Shown here piece by piece: positions 9,463 to 18,250 of a stretch of 64,000 nucleotides of DNA (positions are counted from its first letter, which is position 1; each line of letters begins with the position of its first letter). This DNA is from Prevotella melaninogenica ATCC 25845 (GTDB taxonomy: Bacteria; Bacteroidota; Bacteroidia; Bacteroidales; Bacteroidaceae), in assembly GCF_000144405.1 (NCBI RefSeq), contig NC_014371.1:682001-746000 (forward strand), given 5' to 3'. Made by a program: the position numbers and the translations under genes. A model generated the notes under the pieces. The model saw nothing but the letters and a program-made list of their open reading frames with translations. It made no database searches and was not told where the DNA came from.

Positions 9463-9572
9463 AAAGTGGCAAATTAAAAGGTGCTTAATAGGAATTCAAA
9501 AGGGCGTTAGTAAGGGGCTTAAAGGGCACCTTTTGCAAGTCAATTAGGCATCTTTTAGAAGCCAAAAGAGCA
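9463..9572 (+). repeat. 22-bp-period array, family A copy 2
   Basis: Five contiguous 22-bp units start at 9463, 9485, 9507, 9529 and 9551. The last two (cores CTTTTGCAAGTC and CTTTTAGAAGCC) are nearly identical to those of copy 1. The third unit has drifted most. The array is centred between convergent genes. Confidence 0.85.
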
Positions 9573-9782
9573 TATATTGGTTTTGAACTGCACGAAAATA
9601 GTTTACAAATCTCAACTAAAAAGAGATTAAGTTGCTTGTAGAAGATAGATAGTCATCGCACCTAATTACATTTATCATGTAGATTATCCCCTTTGTAAAA
9701 TCATCTAATTTGGGGTAATCACACCATGTATGTGGATTTATCTCATTCTATTAACAATCTACGCATTTAACAGAAGCCCCCC

Positions 9783-11357
9783 TTATAATTGCTGGAGATA
9801 AGCCGAAACCATTTCAGCACAGCGCTCTCCATCAATGCCCGCACTAACGATTCCACCAGCATAACCAGCACCTTCTGCACAAGGGAAAAGACCCTCAAGG
9901 CGGATATGCATGAGGCGTTCTCTGTCACGGAGGATACGAACAGGAGAACTTGTACGAGTCTCGGAAGCAATCATGACAGCTTCATTCGTAAGGAAACCAT
10001 GCGCTTGTTTACCAAAGGTTCTGAATGCTTCTTGGAGTCGTTTTGTGATAAATGATGGCATCCAGAAATGAAGTGGACTGGAAATAAGTCCTGGTGCATA
10101 GCTCGATTTAGGAAGATCATACGACAGACGATTATTTACAAAATCTGCCATACGCTGTGCAGGAGCTGTCTGTTTGCGGTTTCCCTGCTGCCATGTGTCT
10201 CGCTCTAACTGTTCCTGATAACGCAAAATACGCAAAACATCATCGCCTTCAACATCCTCTGGATTTAATTGAACAACCATACCCGAGTTAGACCATTGCG
10301 TTCCACGATTGGCAGGACTCATACCATTGGTTACAGTTTGCTCTGGACCAGTTGCTGAAGGAATCACAAAACCACCGGGACACATACAGAAAGAATAGAC
10401 ACCACGACCCTGTGCTTGTGTCACAAAAGAGTACTCTGCTGTTGGAAGATATTTACCCTTTCCATTTTTATTGTGATATTGTATTTGGTCGATTAAGTGA
10501 GAAGGATGCTCCAATCGTACTCCAACAGCGATTCCTTTTGCTTCCATCTCAATTCCTGCCTCTGCAAGATAGCGATAGACATCGCGTGCAGAGTGCCCCG
10601 TAGCAAGAATGACTGGACCATGAAACTCACGCTTCACACTCACAGCTCCACTGTTATCAACAGCCTCAACACCAACAACTTTATCACCATCGAGTATCAA
10701 GGAAGTCATCTTTCTTTGGAAATGAACCTCACCACCACAGTCAAGTATTGTGTTACGCATATTCTCTATGACACGAGGAAGCTTGTCTGTACCTATGTGT
10801 GGATGGGCATCAGCGAGGATAGAAGGTGATGCACCATGCTGACAAAAGACATTTAGAATCTTATCAACAGGGCCACGCTTCTTACTTCGTGTATAAAGTT
10901 TTCCATCCGAATATGCTCCAGCACCACCTTCACCAAAGCAGTAATTTGACTCAGGATCAACCTCTTGTGTCTTTGAGATTAAAGCCATATCTAACTTACG
11001 ATCACGTACATTCTTTCCTCGTTCGAGAACTATTGGGCGCAATCCTAATTCTATTAGCTTCAGAGAAGAGAACAAACCTGCAGGACCAGCACCTACCACA
11101 ACGACCGAAGGACGATTGCTTACGTCTTGGTATTCAGTCTTCACATAAGGGTCGTCTTGTGGAAATTCGTTAATATAAACACGAATTTTCAGATTAACAT
11201 ATATGTCACGATGGCGTGCATCAATAGAACGCTTCAATACTCGAACACGATAAATTGTACGCTCATCCAGCCCCTTTTCTTTTGCAAGATATGCCTTCAT
11301 GTTGTTTTCATTATAGGCAACTTGGGGCAAAACGCGTAACTGATATTCCTCTGTCAT
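9783..11357 (-). CDS. FAD/NAD(P)-dependent oxidoreductase (COG2509-type)
   Basis: This 524-aa flavoprotein is of the uncharacterised FAD-dependent dehydrogenase type. An N-terminal domain with TIYRVRVLKRSIDARHR precedes the dinucleotide-binding motif VVVVGAGPAGLFS near residue 84. YCFGEGGAGAYSDGKLYTRS, ATGHSARDVYRYL and a C-terminal GAGYAGGIVSAGIDG flavin-binding block complete the signature. The enzyme is cytosolic with unknown substrate. The start at 11357 (MTEEYQLRV) is preferred over 11387, because the upstream codon overlaps the -7 box at 11385-11392. It is transcribed divergently from the aspartate kinase gene. Confidence 0.85.
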   Translation of the reverse strand: MTEEYQLRVLPQVAYNENNMKAYLAKEKGLDERTIYRVRVLKRSIDARHRDIYVNLKIRVYINEFPQDDPYVKTEYQDVSNRPSVVVVGAGPAGLFSSLKLIELGLRPIVLERGKNVRDRKLDMALISKTQEVDPESNYCFGEGGAGAYSDGKLYTRSKKRGPVDKILNVFCQHGASPSILADAHPHIGTDKLPRVIENMRNTILDCGGEVHFQRKMTSLILDGDKVVGVEAVDNSGAVSVKREFHGPVILATGHSARDVYRYLAEAGIEMEAKGIAVGVRLEHPSHLIDQIQYHNKNGKGKYLPTAEYSFVTQAQGRGVYSFCMCPGGFVIPSATGPEQTVTNGMSPANRGTQWSNSGMVVQLNPEDVEGDDVLRILRYQEQLERDTWQQGNRKQTAPAQRMADFVNNRLSYDLPKSSYAPGLISSPLHFWMPSFITKRLQEAFRTFGKQAHGFLTNEAVMIASETRTSSPVRILRDRERLMHIRLEGLFPCAEGAGYAGGIVSAGIDGERCAEMVSAYLQQL

Positions 11358-11384
11358 ATATAGTATAACTTCTTCTTTTTGCCA

Positions 11385-11392
11385 CAAATTTA
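11385..11392 (-). promoter_or_regulatory. Probable -7 box of the FAD oxidoreductase gene
   Basis: TAAATTTG on the minus strand lies 27 nt upstream of the chosen start. No convincing -33 box was found at the usual spacing. Confidence 0.45.
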
Positions 11393-11414
11393 CTCAAATA
11401 TATCGAGAAATTCG

Positions 11415-11445
11415 TTGGCTATTGCAATATTTCTTATTATTTTTG
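11415..11445 (+). promoter_or_regulatory. Probable promoter of thrA
   Basis: TTGG (11415-11418) is followed after 19 nt by TATTTTTG (11438-11445). The leader of about 60 nt contains a small CCCC-N8-GGGG hairpin near 11466-11481. Confidence 0.5.
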
Positions 11446-11511
11446 TGGCTAAGTTTTGCACCTCCCCCATTGTAAAGGGGATGCCAAATAATAACAAAAT
11501 AAACATCAGGA

Positions 11512-13947
11512 ATGAAAGTATTAAAGTTTGGTGGAACATCCGTAGGTTCTGTATCGAGTATTTTAAGTCTACAAAAGATTGTAGAAAAGGAGGCTAAACA
11601 TCAACCAATTATTGTGGTTGTTAGTGCCTTAGGTGGTATAACAGATCAGCTCATAGCTACTTCTCAACTTGCCTTGAAGGGTGATGAAAGTTGGAAAACA
11701 GAGTTCGATTCGATCGTTGCACGACATCATAAGATGATTGATGCGATTATTACCGATCCACATGACCGTGAGATGCTATTCAACAAAGTGGATAGTCTTT
11801 TCGAGCAACTTCATTCTATTTATTACGGTGTATTCTTAATTCACGACCTCAGTCATAAGACAGAAGATACTATTGTAAGCTATGGTGAACGTCTAAGTTC
11901 AAGAATAGTAGCTACACTTATTCGTGGAGCAAAGTGGTTTGATGCACGTGAGTTTATCAAGACTGAAGAGAAATTGGGCAAAAGAAGTCTCGATTCAGAA
12001 CTAACCAACAAACTTGTAGTAAATACTTTCTCTGACCTTCCTCGCATCTCTCTTGTACCTGGTTTTATAGCACAAGACCGTGACTCTGGCGATATTACCA
12101 ATCTTGGGCGTGGTGGAAGTGATTATACGGCATCCATCCTTGCCGCATCTCTAAACGCTGAAGTATTGGAGATATGGACGGATGTTGACGGCTTTATGAC
12201 AGCTGACCCTCGCGTCATCAAGAGTGCCTATACCATTAATGAACTTTCCTATACGGAGGCTATGGAGCTTTGTAACTTTGGTGCAAAGGTTGTCTATCCT
12301 CCAACGATATACCCTGTCTGTGTAAAAAACATCCCAATCAAGGTAAAAAACACATTTAATCCTGATGGACAGGGTACGATTATTAAAGCACACATAGAGA
12401 ACAATCAAAAACCTATTAAGGGTTTATCATCTATCAAAGGTACTACGGTTATTACCGTGACTGGTCTTTCTATGGTGGGTGTTGTTGGTGTCAACCGTCG
12501 TATCTTTAGTTCTCTTGCCAACAATGGTATTAGTGTCTTCCTTGTATCACAGGCAGCCTCAGAGAACAATACCTCTATCGGTGTGAAGGATGAAGATGCC
12601 GACAATGCAGTGAAGGTACTTAATGAGGAGTTCCGACTTGAGATAGAAGATGGGCGTATGTTCCCTATGCACGCTGAAAGTGGACTTGCAACAGTGGCGG
12701 TCGTTGGTGAGAACATGAGGCGAACACCGGGTATAAGCGGTAAGCTCTTTGAGGTTCTTGGTCGTTCTGGTATTAGTGTTATTGCTATTGCGCAGGGTGC
12801 ATCTGAGATGAATATCTCATTTGTTGTGAAAGGCTCTGACCTAAGGAAAGCACTGAATGTACTCCATGATTCACTTTTCTTATCGGAATATAAAGTATTG
12901 AATCTCTTTATTTGCGGCATTGGTACAGTAGGTGGTAAGCTCATTGAACAGATCAAGAGCCAGTATGAAGAGTTGAAGCAAAATTCTAACTTAAAGTTGA
13001 AAGTGGTGGGAATTGCTTCATCTAAGAATGCTATTTTCAATCACGACGGCTTAAATCTTGATAATTATCGTAAAGAACTAAAGGAGAGTGAGCCTTCTAA
13101 TCCAGAACATTTGCGTGATGTTATCCTAAAGATGAATATCTTTAACTCGGTATTTGTGGATTGTACTGCTTCTAAGGAAGTGGCTGCACTCTATCAGTCT
13201 TTATTGGAAAACAATATCTCTGTGATTGCTGCCAACAAGATTGCAGCATCTGGAACATACGATGATTATTACCATTTAAAGCAGACAGCCATTCAACGTG
13301 GTGTCAAATTCCGCTTTGAAACAAACGTGGGTGCAGGTCTACCTATCATTGGTACAATCAATGACTTGCGCAATTCGGGTGACAAAATACTTAAGATTGA
13401 AGCTGTATTGTCTGGTACACTAAACTTCATCTTTAACGAGATTGGAGCAGATGTTCCTTTCTCTGAGACTGTAAAACGCGCTAAAGAACAAGGTTATAGC
13501 GAGCCAGATCCACGCATAGACCTTAGTGGAACGGATGTCGTTCGTAAGTTAGTTATCCTTACACGTGAGGCTGGATACAAGGTGGAACAAGAGGATGTTG
13601 AGAAGCATCTATTTGTTCCTGATGATTATTTCCAAGGTTCAGTAGAAGACTTCTGGAGGCGTCTTCCAGAACTTGATGCTAACTTTGAACAACGTCGTCA
13701 GCTATTAGCAGAGGAGGGTAAGCGTTGGCGTTTCGTTGCCACTATGGAACATGGTAAGACTAATGTTGCATTAAAGGAGGTGGATTCTAACCATCCTTTC
13801 TATAATCTTGAAGGTTCTAATAACATAGTTCTACTGACAACTGATCGTTATAAAGAATACCCTATGCAGATTCAAGGCTATGGTGCTGGTGCATCTGTTA
13901 CCGCAGCAGGTGTGTTTGCAAACATTATGAGTATTGCGAACATATAA
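11512..13947 (+). CDS. thrA: Bifunctional aspartate kinase / homoserine dehydrogenase
   Basis: This 811-aa cytosolic enzyme catalyses the first and third steps from aspartate to homoserine, feeding threonine and methionine synthesis and, through the kinase, lysine/DAP. The kinase domain carries KFGGTSVGS (residues 4-12) and GRGGSDYTA (near 200). Two ACT regulatory segments (about 315-460, with VTGLSMVGVVG and VAVVGENMRRTPG) follow. The homoserine dehydrogenase part begins with the NAD(P) motif CGIGTVGG near 467, with AANKIAAS and the catalytic-region block RFETNVGAGLPIIG further on. ACT domains imply allosteric feedback, probably by threonine. No attenuator peptide was seen in the leader. A terminator follows at once, and no other thr genes are adjacent. 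Confidence 0.95.
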   Translation: MKVLKFGGTSVGSVSSILSLQKIVEKEAKHQPIIVVVSALGGITDQLIATSQLALKGDESWKTEFDSIVARHHKMIDAIITDPHDREMLFNKVDSLFEQLHSIYYGVFLIHDLSHKTEDTIVSYGERLSSRIVATLIRGAKWFDAREFIKTEEKLGKRSLDSELTNKLVVNTFSDLPRISLVPGFIAQDRDSGDITNLGRGGSDYTASILAASLNAEVLEIWTDVDGFMTADPRVIKSAYTINELSYTEAMELCNFGAKVVYPPTIYPVCVKNIPIKVKNTFNPDGQGTIIKAHIENNQKPIKGLSSIKGTTVITVTGLSMVGVVGVNRRIFSSLANNGISVFLVSQAASENNTSIGVKDEDADNAVKVLNEEFRLEIEDGRMFPMHAESGLATVAVVGENMRRTPGISGKLFEVLGRSGISVIAIAQGASEMNISFVVKGSDLRKALNVLHDSLFLSEYKVLNLFICGIGTVGGKLIEQIKSQYEELKQNSNLKLKVVGIASSKNAIFNHDGLNLDNYRKELKESEPSNPEHLRDVILKMNIFNSVFVDCTASKEVAALYQSLLENNISVIAANKIAASGTYDDYYHLKQTAIQRGVKFRFETNVGAGLPIIGTINDLRNSGDKILKIEAVLSGTLNFIFNEIGADVPFSETVKRAKEQGYSEPDPRIDLSGTDVVRKLVILTREAGYKVEQEDVEKHLFVPDDYFQGSVEDFWRRLPELDANFEQRRQLLAEEGKRWRFVATMEHGKTNVALKEVDSNHPFYNLEGSNNIVLLTTDRYKEYPMQIQGYGAGASVTAAGVFANIMSIANI

Positions 13948-13971
13948 TGATACTATAAATCCAAACGAGAA

Positions 13972-13999
13972 GGGCATACGCAATGTATGCTCTTTTTTT
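13972..13999 (+). terminator. Rho-independent terminator of thrA
   Basis: GGGCATAC (13972-13979) pairs with GTATGCTC (13985-13992) across a 5-nt loop, followed by seven T residues. Confidence 0.85.
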
Positions 14000-14254
14000 G
14001 TTTTTCTCTCGAAATATGAAGTTAATATGCCCCTTTGCTCCCCACACAGCCGATGACTCTATGGACTACGTATCCATAAATAAAACATCCGTTTACACCA
14101 TGCCTCTGTGTCAGATTTACGTACATTCAATTAGTAAATGCGAATATTCTCGGCAAGAAATATATTTACAAAACATTCAAGGAAAAGGTAGAGAAATGGA
14201 TAAAATGTGAGTTCTTTTAATATATTTGTAAGTTATTAGTTATCAAAATGTTAC
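14000..14254. other. Intergenic, nothing recognised
   Basis: First part of the gap between thrA and the convergent lipoprotein gene. Short frames here have no family features and are not supported as genes. Confidence 0.4.
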
Positions 14255-14364
14255 AAAGTAAGGCTTTAAAAGGTGCTTAATTGGACTTCAAAAGGGCGTT
14301 ACTTGGACTTCAAAAGGGCATCTTTTGCAAGCCAATTGGACGTTATTTGCAAGCCGTTTGGTGG
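14255..14364 (+). repeat. 22-bp-period array, family A copy 3
   Basis: Five abutting 22-bp units start at 14255, 14277, 14299, 14321 and 14343. Units 2 and 3 are the cleanest direct pair in the window (core TTGGACTTCAAAAGGGC). Units 4 and 5 are inverted (cores CTTTTGCAAGCCAATTGG and ATTTGCAAGCC). It lies between convergent genes. Confidence 0.85.
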
Positions 14365-14463
14365 TCTTTACAAAATCAACATATGAAAAATACGAACAAA
14401 ACAGCATCTTTTGAGGTTGGGAGTGATAAGGTTTTTCTTTTGGGTTTAGCATTTGAGAAATAA

Positions 14464-14515
14464 CACACAGAGCATCGTTAAGTTTCTTATTGCAAACTTA
14501 GCGTTGCTTTGTGTG
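14464..14515. terminator. 22-bp stem-loop downstream of the lipoprotein gene
   Basis: Arms at 14464-14485 and 14494-14515 pair over 22 bp with two G-U and one mismatch (CACACAGAGCATCG / TGCTTTGTGTG ends) around an 8-nt loop. It lies 74 nt past the minus-strand stop at 14589. No U-tract follows on either strand, so it may act in RNA end protection. Confidence 0.55.
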
Positions 14516-14588
14516 CCTTATTCTATAATAGCATTAGCTTACCATTCTATATTTCTAAAGAGCTTTTTTTTATAAGTACAACTAAAAG

Positions 14589-15584
14589 CTATAATAACAG
14601 ATTCCATTCAACTTTCTCTGTTTTCATGTCATTCGGCTCTTCATTCAACGTAAAACCCTGTGGCTTTTGTCCTTCTACCCTTATTTCAACGACGGTCATG
14701 ACATTACGTTTTAACACTAACTGCTTACTTTCTTGTTCGACAGTCCCATCGTCTTTCGTCCATGTTACCTTCACCTCCATCGTCAATTGATATCCATCTT
14801 CACACGCTTTTGGAATGTTAGAAAAGGAGTAGACGGAACTATGATCATATTCATTACTACCCTTTGTTAAAGAGATACGCCACCCGATATAGTTAATTAC
14901 CAGACTACCTTCTTCTGGTGGCGACACCTTGAAATGCAACCCGAACACCGACCTTTTCATATCAATGGTCAGTTCCTTTGATGTTTTTGGACTGAAATCA
15001 TTGATAGTACCATAGAGTTTCACAAGGCGTGGATATTGAACAGTACGCCCCTTAGCTACAGTCGTTTCGCCTTTTGTTAGACTATTCAAGTTTTCTTCTT
15101 TTGAGAATACAAAGCTATTAGTAACTTTTGTAGCCTTATTTGCCCCATGCAAGAAAGGAGCTGAAAACTCATCTTCATTTGCGAAAAGTTCATCATCACC
15201 TTCCTCTACAATCAAACACTCTACTTTATAAAGATTGTTCACATTCATCTTTAGTGCAATCTTTGAAAGGCTGGTAAACAAACCATAAGCATACATTGAG
15301 TAGTTTTCATCATTAGATTTCTTCTCGTAGACATTCACAGCATAAAACTTCCGTTTCCGGTCTTCGCTAACAGCCCTACTCAAAGGTTGATATTTCGCCC
15401 CTATAGCTTCTTCTATCGTTTCTATACGTAATTCTTTGGGGTGAATACGCACGACTCTTGTCAACTTTTGCTTTGCATTATTCGATTTTTTACCATCTTC
15501 ACCATTGTCTAAAACTGGCTTTTCGCAGGCTGCAAACAATAGTAAGCACAACAAAAGTCCAATCCATGTTACTTGTTTTTTCAT
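14589..15584 (-). CDS. Secreted lipoprotein, possibly fimbrillin-like
   Basis: This 331-aa protein begins with a lysine-containing lipoprotein signal peptide whose lipobox LFAAC puts the lipidated cysteine near residue 20. The mature part is rich in beta-type segments and has the general look of Bacteroidales fimbrillin/adhesin-type surface lipoproteins (an early TRVVRIHPKEL strand, a central KLYGTINDF block, and a C-terminal segment ending KTEKVEWNLLL). I cannot assign a specific family with certainty. It follows the 70-aa peptide gene by 23 nt, third in a probable three-gene operon. Likely site: outer membrane or cell surface. Confidence 0.7.
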   Translation of the reverse strand: MKKQVTWIGLLLCLLLFAACEKPVLDNGEDGKKSNNAKQKLTRVVRIHPKELRIETIEEAIGAKYQPLSRAVSEDRKRKFYAVNVYEKKSNDENYSMYAYGLFTSLSKIALKMNVNNLYKVECLIVEEGDDELFANEDEFSAPFLHGANKATKVTNSFVFSKEENLNSLTKGETTVAKGRTVQYPRLVKLYGTINDFSPKTSKELTIDMKRSVFGLHFKVSPPEEGSLVINYIGWRISLTKGSNEYDHSSVYSFSNIPKACEDGYQLTMEVKVTWTKDDGTVEQESKQLVLKRNVMTVVEIRVEGQKPQGFTLNEEPNDMKTEKVEWNLLL

Positions 15585-15607
15585 ATCGGTAATTGTTTAA
15601 GTTATAG

Positions 15608-15820
15608 TCATTCATCCCAATCCGTCTGCGTGTCAGAAAGATTAAAAGCGGAGAAAGAATCTTCTTTTGATAATTGCTGAATACCAGGCCCTGTCTGATT
15701 ATTAATCAGTCCTTCTTCATTCGTCAATGTATTTGTTCCTTCCCCAGGTGAGCCACCCAGCAAATGACAAGAAGTTAAAACGTGATACTCACTTATTAAA
15801 GGCTTGATATATGTTTTCAT
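15608..15820 (-). CDS. Small 70-aa peptide, IKP...GGSPG...DWDE type
   Basis: The peptide begins MKTYIKPLISEY, has a leucine-containing segment ending LLGGSPGEG near residue 26, a polar glycine/asparagine-rich middle, and an acidic end TDWDE. Small Bacteroidetes peptides with an early IKP, a central GGSP-like break and a terminal D/W/E-rich tail are common near surface-protein genes, but their function is unknown. The N-terminus is not a normal signal peptide. The glycine-rich break resembles a leader/core junction, so a processed peptide is conceivable; this is inference. It is the middle gene of the 16939-14589 group. Confidence 0.65.
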   Translation of the reverse strand: MKTYIKPLISEYHVLTSCHLLGGSPGEGTNTLTNEEGLINNQTGPGIQQLSKEDSFSAFNLSDTQTDWDE

Positions 15821-15877
15821 GTTTACTTATTAAAAATCAATTATTTATCATGGTTTTGTGTACAAGTACAAGAAGGC

Positions 15878-16939
15878 TTATCTATTAAGATACTTCTTAC
15901 CATTCACGATTATAATCCCCTTATAATCTTTATCTACTCTTTGCCCTGCAAGGTTATAAATAGGACCATCGAAAGTTGTCTTTTCTCTCACCATAGGACC
16001 TTGTATTTCTAATGCTACATCAAAGCCAAGGAAACTCTTTGCGTTTGTAGTCTTTGATGGCGTATAAACGAGATAGGCTTTATGTGCTTCGGTCGTAAAG
16101 GCTTTTCCATTTGCTTCTTTCCAATAAAAGCCTACTCCGTTACTGCCTTTTCCAAACACATAGTACACCTCTCCGCCTGACGTTATAGTCGTACTATCCG
16201 AGCCACACAACGCATTATGAGGGTCTGTTTCACCTGTCTTACTTGTTTCTTCAAAGATATACTTACCTTTCTTTGCTTCTAAAACAACAGCTGTACCCTT
16301 GGGAAGAACATCTCCTTTTTTATATTCCCGACTTCGAGAGAGGATATTACCTTCAATCTTATAGGTACGAGCAACAACCCCTTCAGGAATAATAAACGAC
16401 CTGTCACTATAATAAAGTGTTGCTCTCTCAGCAGAAGAAACTGCAAGAGAGACGCCCTTAGGCTGAACTTTCTCGTAAGATATTTGTATTGTCATTATAT
16501 GAAGCCCCCCTGTAGAACAAGGAGTAAAAGAAACTTTAGTACATTCACCTTTCCATTTTCTCTCGACAATTTTCCTATTAAGTTGAGAAATAGTTCGTTT
16601 CCCGATTTTACCTACTTCCTCTAAATAGAACTTCAGATCATCCTTATCATCAGCGAGGGTAAACTTTATAGATGTAATTTTACTGTTAAAACTCTCTATA
16701 GTTAATATACCTTCTACATCAATTTTTAGACATTTGAGATTATTTACTCTTGTATATTTAGGTTGAGTTACATCTGCTTTAGTAGCACTAAACTTCAAGG
16801 AAATACCATCCTTCTCCATCACTGTTGGTACAACATCACCTGGAGAAGAACTTGAGAAATCGAATGTAACGGAATTCTGCGCCCATATCATTACAGGCAA
16901 TAACAACATTAGGAATAATACAATAAACTTTTTGGTCAT
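15878..16939 (-). CDS. Secreted Prevotella-type surface protein with C-terminal tail
   Basis: The start at 16939 gives a clear signal peptide (MTKKFIVLFLMLLLPVMIWA, cut before Q). The 353-aa protein has an N-terminal beta-rich domain (VTFDFSSSSPGD), then a repeat-like module with ATLYYSDRSFIIPEGVVA and GDVLPKGTAVVLEAKKGKY, which recurs at the ends of many Prevotella secreted proteins. It ends with IYNLAGQRVDKDYKGI and a basic GKKYLNR. The tail resembles that of the M6 protease at the left edge and may be a sorting or anchoring signal. Catalytic residues were not recognised. It is the first gene of a group with the 70-aa peptide (57 nt on) and the lipoprotein. Confidence 0.7.
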   Translation of the reverse strand: MTKKFIVLFLMLLLPVMIWAQNSVTFDFSSSSPGDVVPTVMEKDGISLKFSATKADVTQPKYTRVNNLKCLKIDVEGILTIESFNSKITSIKFTLADDKDDLKFYLEEVGKIGKRTISQLNRKIVERKWKGECTKVSFTPCSTGGLHIMTIQISYEKVQPKGVSLAVSSAERATLYYSDRSFIIPEGVVARTYKIEGNILSRSREYKKGDVLPKGTAVVLEAKKGKYIFEETSKTGETDPHNALCGSDSTTITSGGEVYYVFGKGSNGVGFYWKEANGKAFTTEAHKAYLVYTPSKTTNAKSFLGFDVALEIQGPMVREKTTFDGPIYNLAGQRVDKDYKGIIIVNGKKYLNR

Positions 16940-17061
16940 AGTTATTAAGTTATACGTTTTATCAATCAAGTTTGTAGCCAACGTTATTCATGTTCCTTCA
17001 AGTAGAAAATAGGTTTCTGTAGACTACTCTTTATCAATAAGTTGTTTAGTTCTTAATGGTG

Positions 17062-17069
17062 CAAAGATA
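17062..17069 (-). promoter_or_regulatory. -7 box for the surface protein-peptide-lipoprotein group
   Basis: TATCTTTG on the minus strand lies 122 nt upstream of the first start. TTTG boxes occur at spacings of 18 and 22 nt, both slightly off the usual 19-21. Confidence 0.45.
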
Positions 17070-17253
17070 AATAAAAATCAACAAAAACAAACAAATTTAA
17101 ACAAAGAATATACAAAATACGGATTAAACTCTTTAAAAATAAGATTTACATCTATGGTTCTTTTCTATTCATCACACCCTCTTTACACTTAAAAAGAACT
17201 CTATGTAAAAACTCAAACTACCAACGGTAAAACGGTAATAATCCTTATCTATC

Positions 17254-17341
17254 GAATTATTTTCACGAAAAGAAATAATTATTTACGTGAACAAAAAGAT
17301 TTCTTTTCATGAAGAAAAATCTTTTTCTTCATGAAAAGAAA
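17254..17341. repeat. 22-bp-period array, family C copy 1
   Basis: Four units have palindromic cores TTTCACGAAA, TTACGTGAA, TTTCATGAAG and CTTCATGAAA. Their C residues lie at 17264, 17286, 17308 and 17330, exactly 22 nt apart. The array begins 27 nt past the nadC stop, so it may also end the nad transcript. Confidence 0.75.
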
Positions 17342-17368
17342 TCAGAGGTATTGGTATTTAACTAAGAA

Positions 17369-18235
17369 TTAGTCTTTTGAAACAACAGCCTTGAAGCTCA
17401 TATCAAGTCCTTTAACACTGTGTGTTAGTGCACCAAAGGAAATAAAATCAACACCAGCTTGCGCATAAGGAATCATCGTATCAAAGGTGATTCCTCCACT
17501 TGATTCCGTCTCACAGCGTCCAGCAACCATCTCAACTGCTTTGCGAGTATCCTCTGGTGTGAAATTATCAAACATAATACGGTCGCAGCCTTCATTCAAT
17601 GCTTCTTCCAACTCGGTAAAGTTTCTTACCTCACATTCTATCTTAAGATCATTCTTACCATGGTCTTTACAATACTGCTTTGCCATAGAGATCGCATTAT
17701 GTACACCACCACAGAAATCAACATGATTATCTTTCAGAAGAATCATATCAAAGAGACCAATGCGATGGTTCATACCACCACCAATCTTCACAGCCTCTTT
17801 TTCCAGCATTCTCATACCCGGTGTTGTCTTACGTGTGTCTAAAACGCGTGTCTTTGTACCTGCATCAATGAGTGCTTGCTGATACTTGTTGGTCATTGTT
17901 GCAATACCACTCATACGCTGTAAGATGTTAAGCATAAGGCGTTCTGTCTGCAAAAGGCTCTGCGTTCTGCCCTTCACACTCATAACAATATCGCCAGGCT
18001 TCACATGAGCACCGTCTTCTACATAGACTTCTACCTGTAGATCAGGGTCAAAAAGATGGAACACCCTTTTAGCAACATTAACTCCTGCCAAGACTCCTTC
18101 TTCCTTAATCAGTAATCTACTTTCACCCTTAGCATCAGCAGGGATGCAGCAAAGCGTTGTATGGTCACCATCACCTATATCCTCACTGAAAGCGAGTTCG
18201 ATAAGTTTATCGTTTAGTTCTTCTACTGACAACAT
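17369..18235 (-). CDS. nadC: Nicotinate-nucleotide diphosphorylase (carboxylating)
   Basis: NadC (288 aa, normal length) converts quinolinate and PRPP to nicotinate mononucleotide with CO2 release. Seen motifs: EDIGDGDHTT at the N-terminus, LNILQRMSGIAT, RVLDTRKTTPGMR near residue 131, GGMNHRIGLFDMILLKDNH, and GGITFDTMIPYAQAGVDFIS at the phosphate site. It starts 15 nt after the nadA stop, third in nadB-nadA-nadC. The family C repeat lies just downstream. Confidence 0.95.
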   Translation of the reverse strand: MLSVEELNDKLIELAFSEDIGDGDHTTLCCIPADAKGESRLLIKEEGVLAGVNVAKRVFHLFDPDLQVEVYVEDGAHVKPGDIVMSVKGRTQSLLQTERLMLNILQRMSGIATMTNKYQQALIDAGTKTRVLDTRKTTPGMRMLEKEAVKIGGGMNHRIGLFDMILLKDNHVDFCGGVHNAISMAKQYCKDHGKNDLKIECEVRNFTELEEALNEGCDRIMFDNFTPEDTRKAVEMVAGRCETESSGGITFDTMIPYAQAGVDFISFGALTHSVKGLDMSFKAVVSKD

Positions 18236-18250
18236 AATAATATATTTAAA

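Noticed and set aside
11460..11485. CCCC-N8-GGGG hairpin in the thrA leader as a threonine attenuator
   Set aside because: No leader peptide with Thr/Ile codons and no U-tract was found, so regulation by attenuation is not supported.
12405..13040. 211-aa minus-strand open frame opposite thrA
   Set aside because: It lies wholly within the strongly supported thrA gene, shows no domain, and its composition is that of a reversed coding strand.
13983..14210. 75-aa plus-strand open frame after thrA
   Set aside because: It starts inside the thrA terminator, has no domain or homology that I recognise, and lies in a repeat-rich gap.
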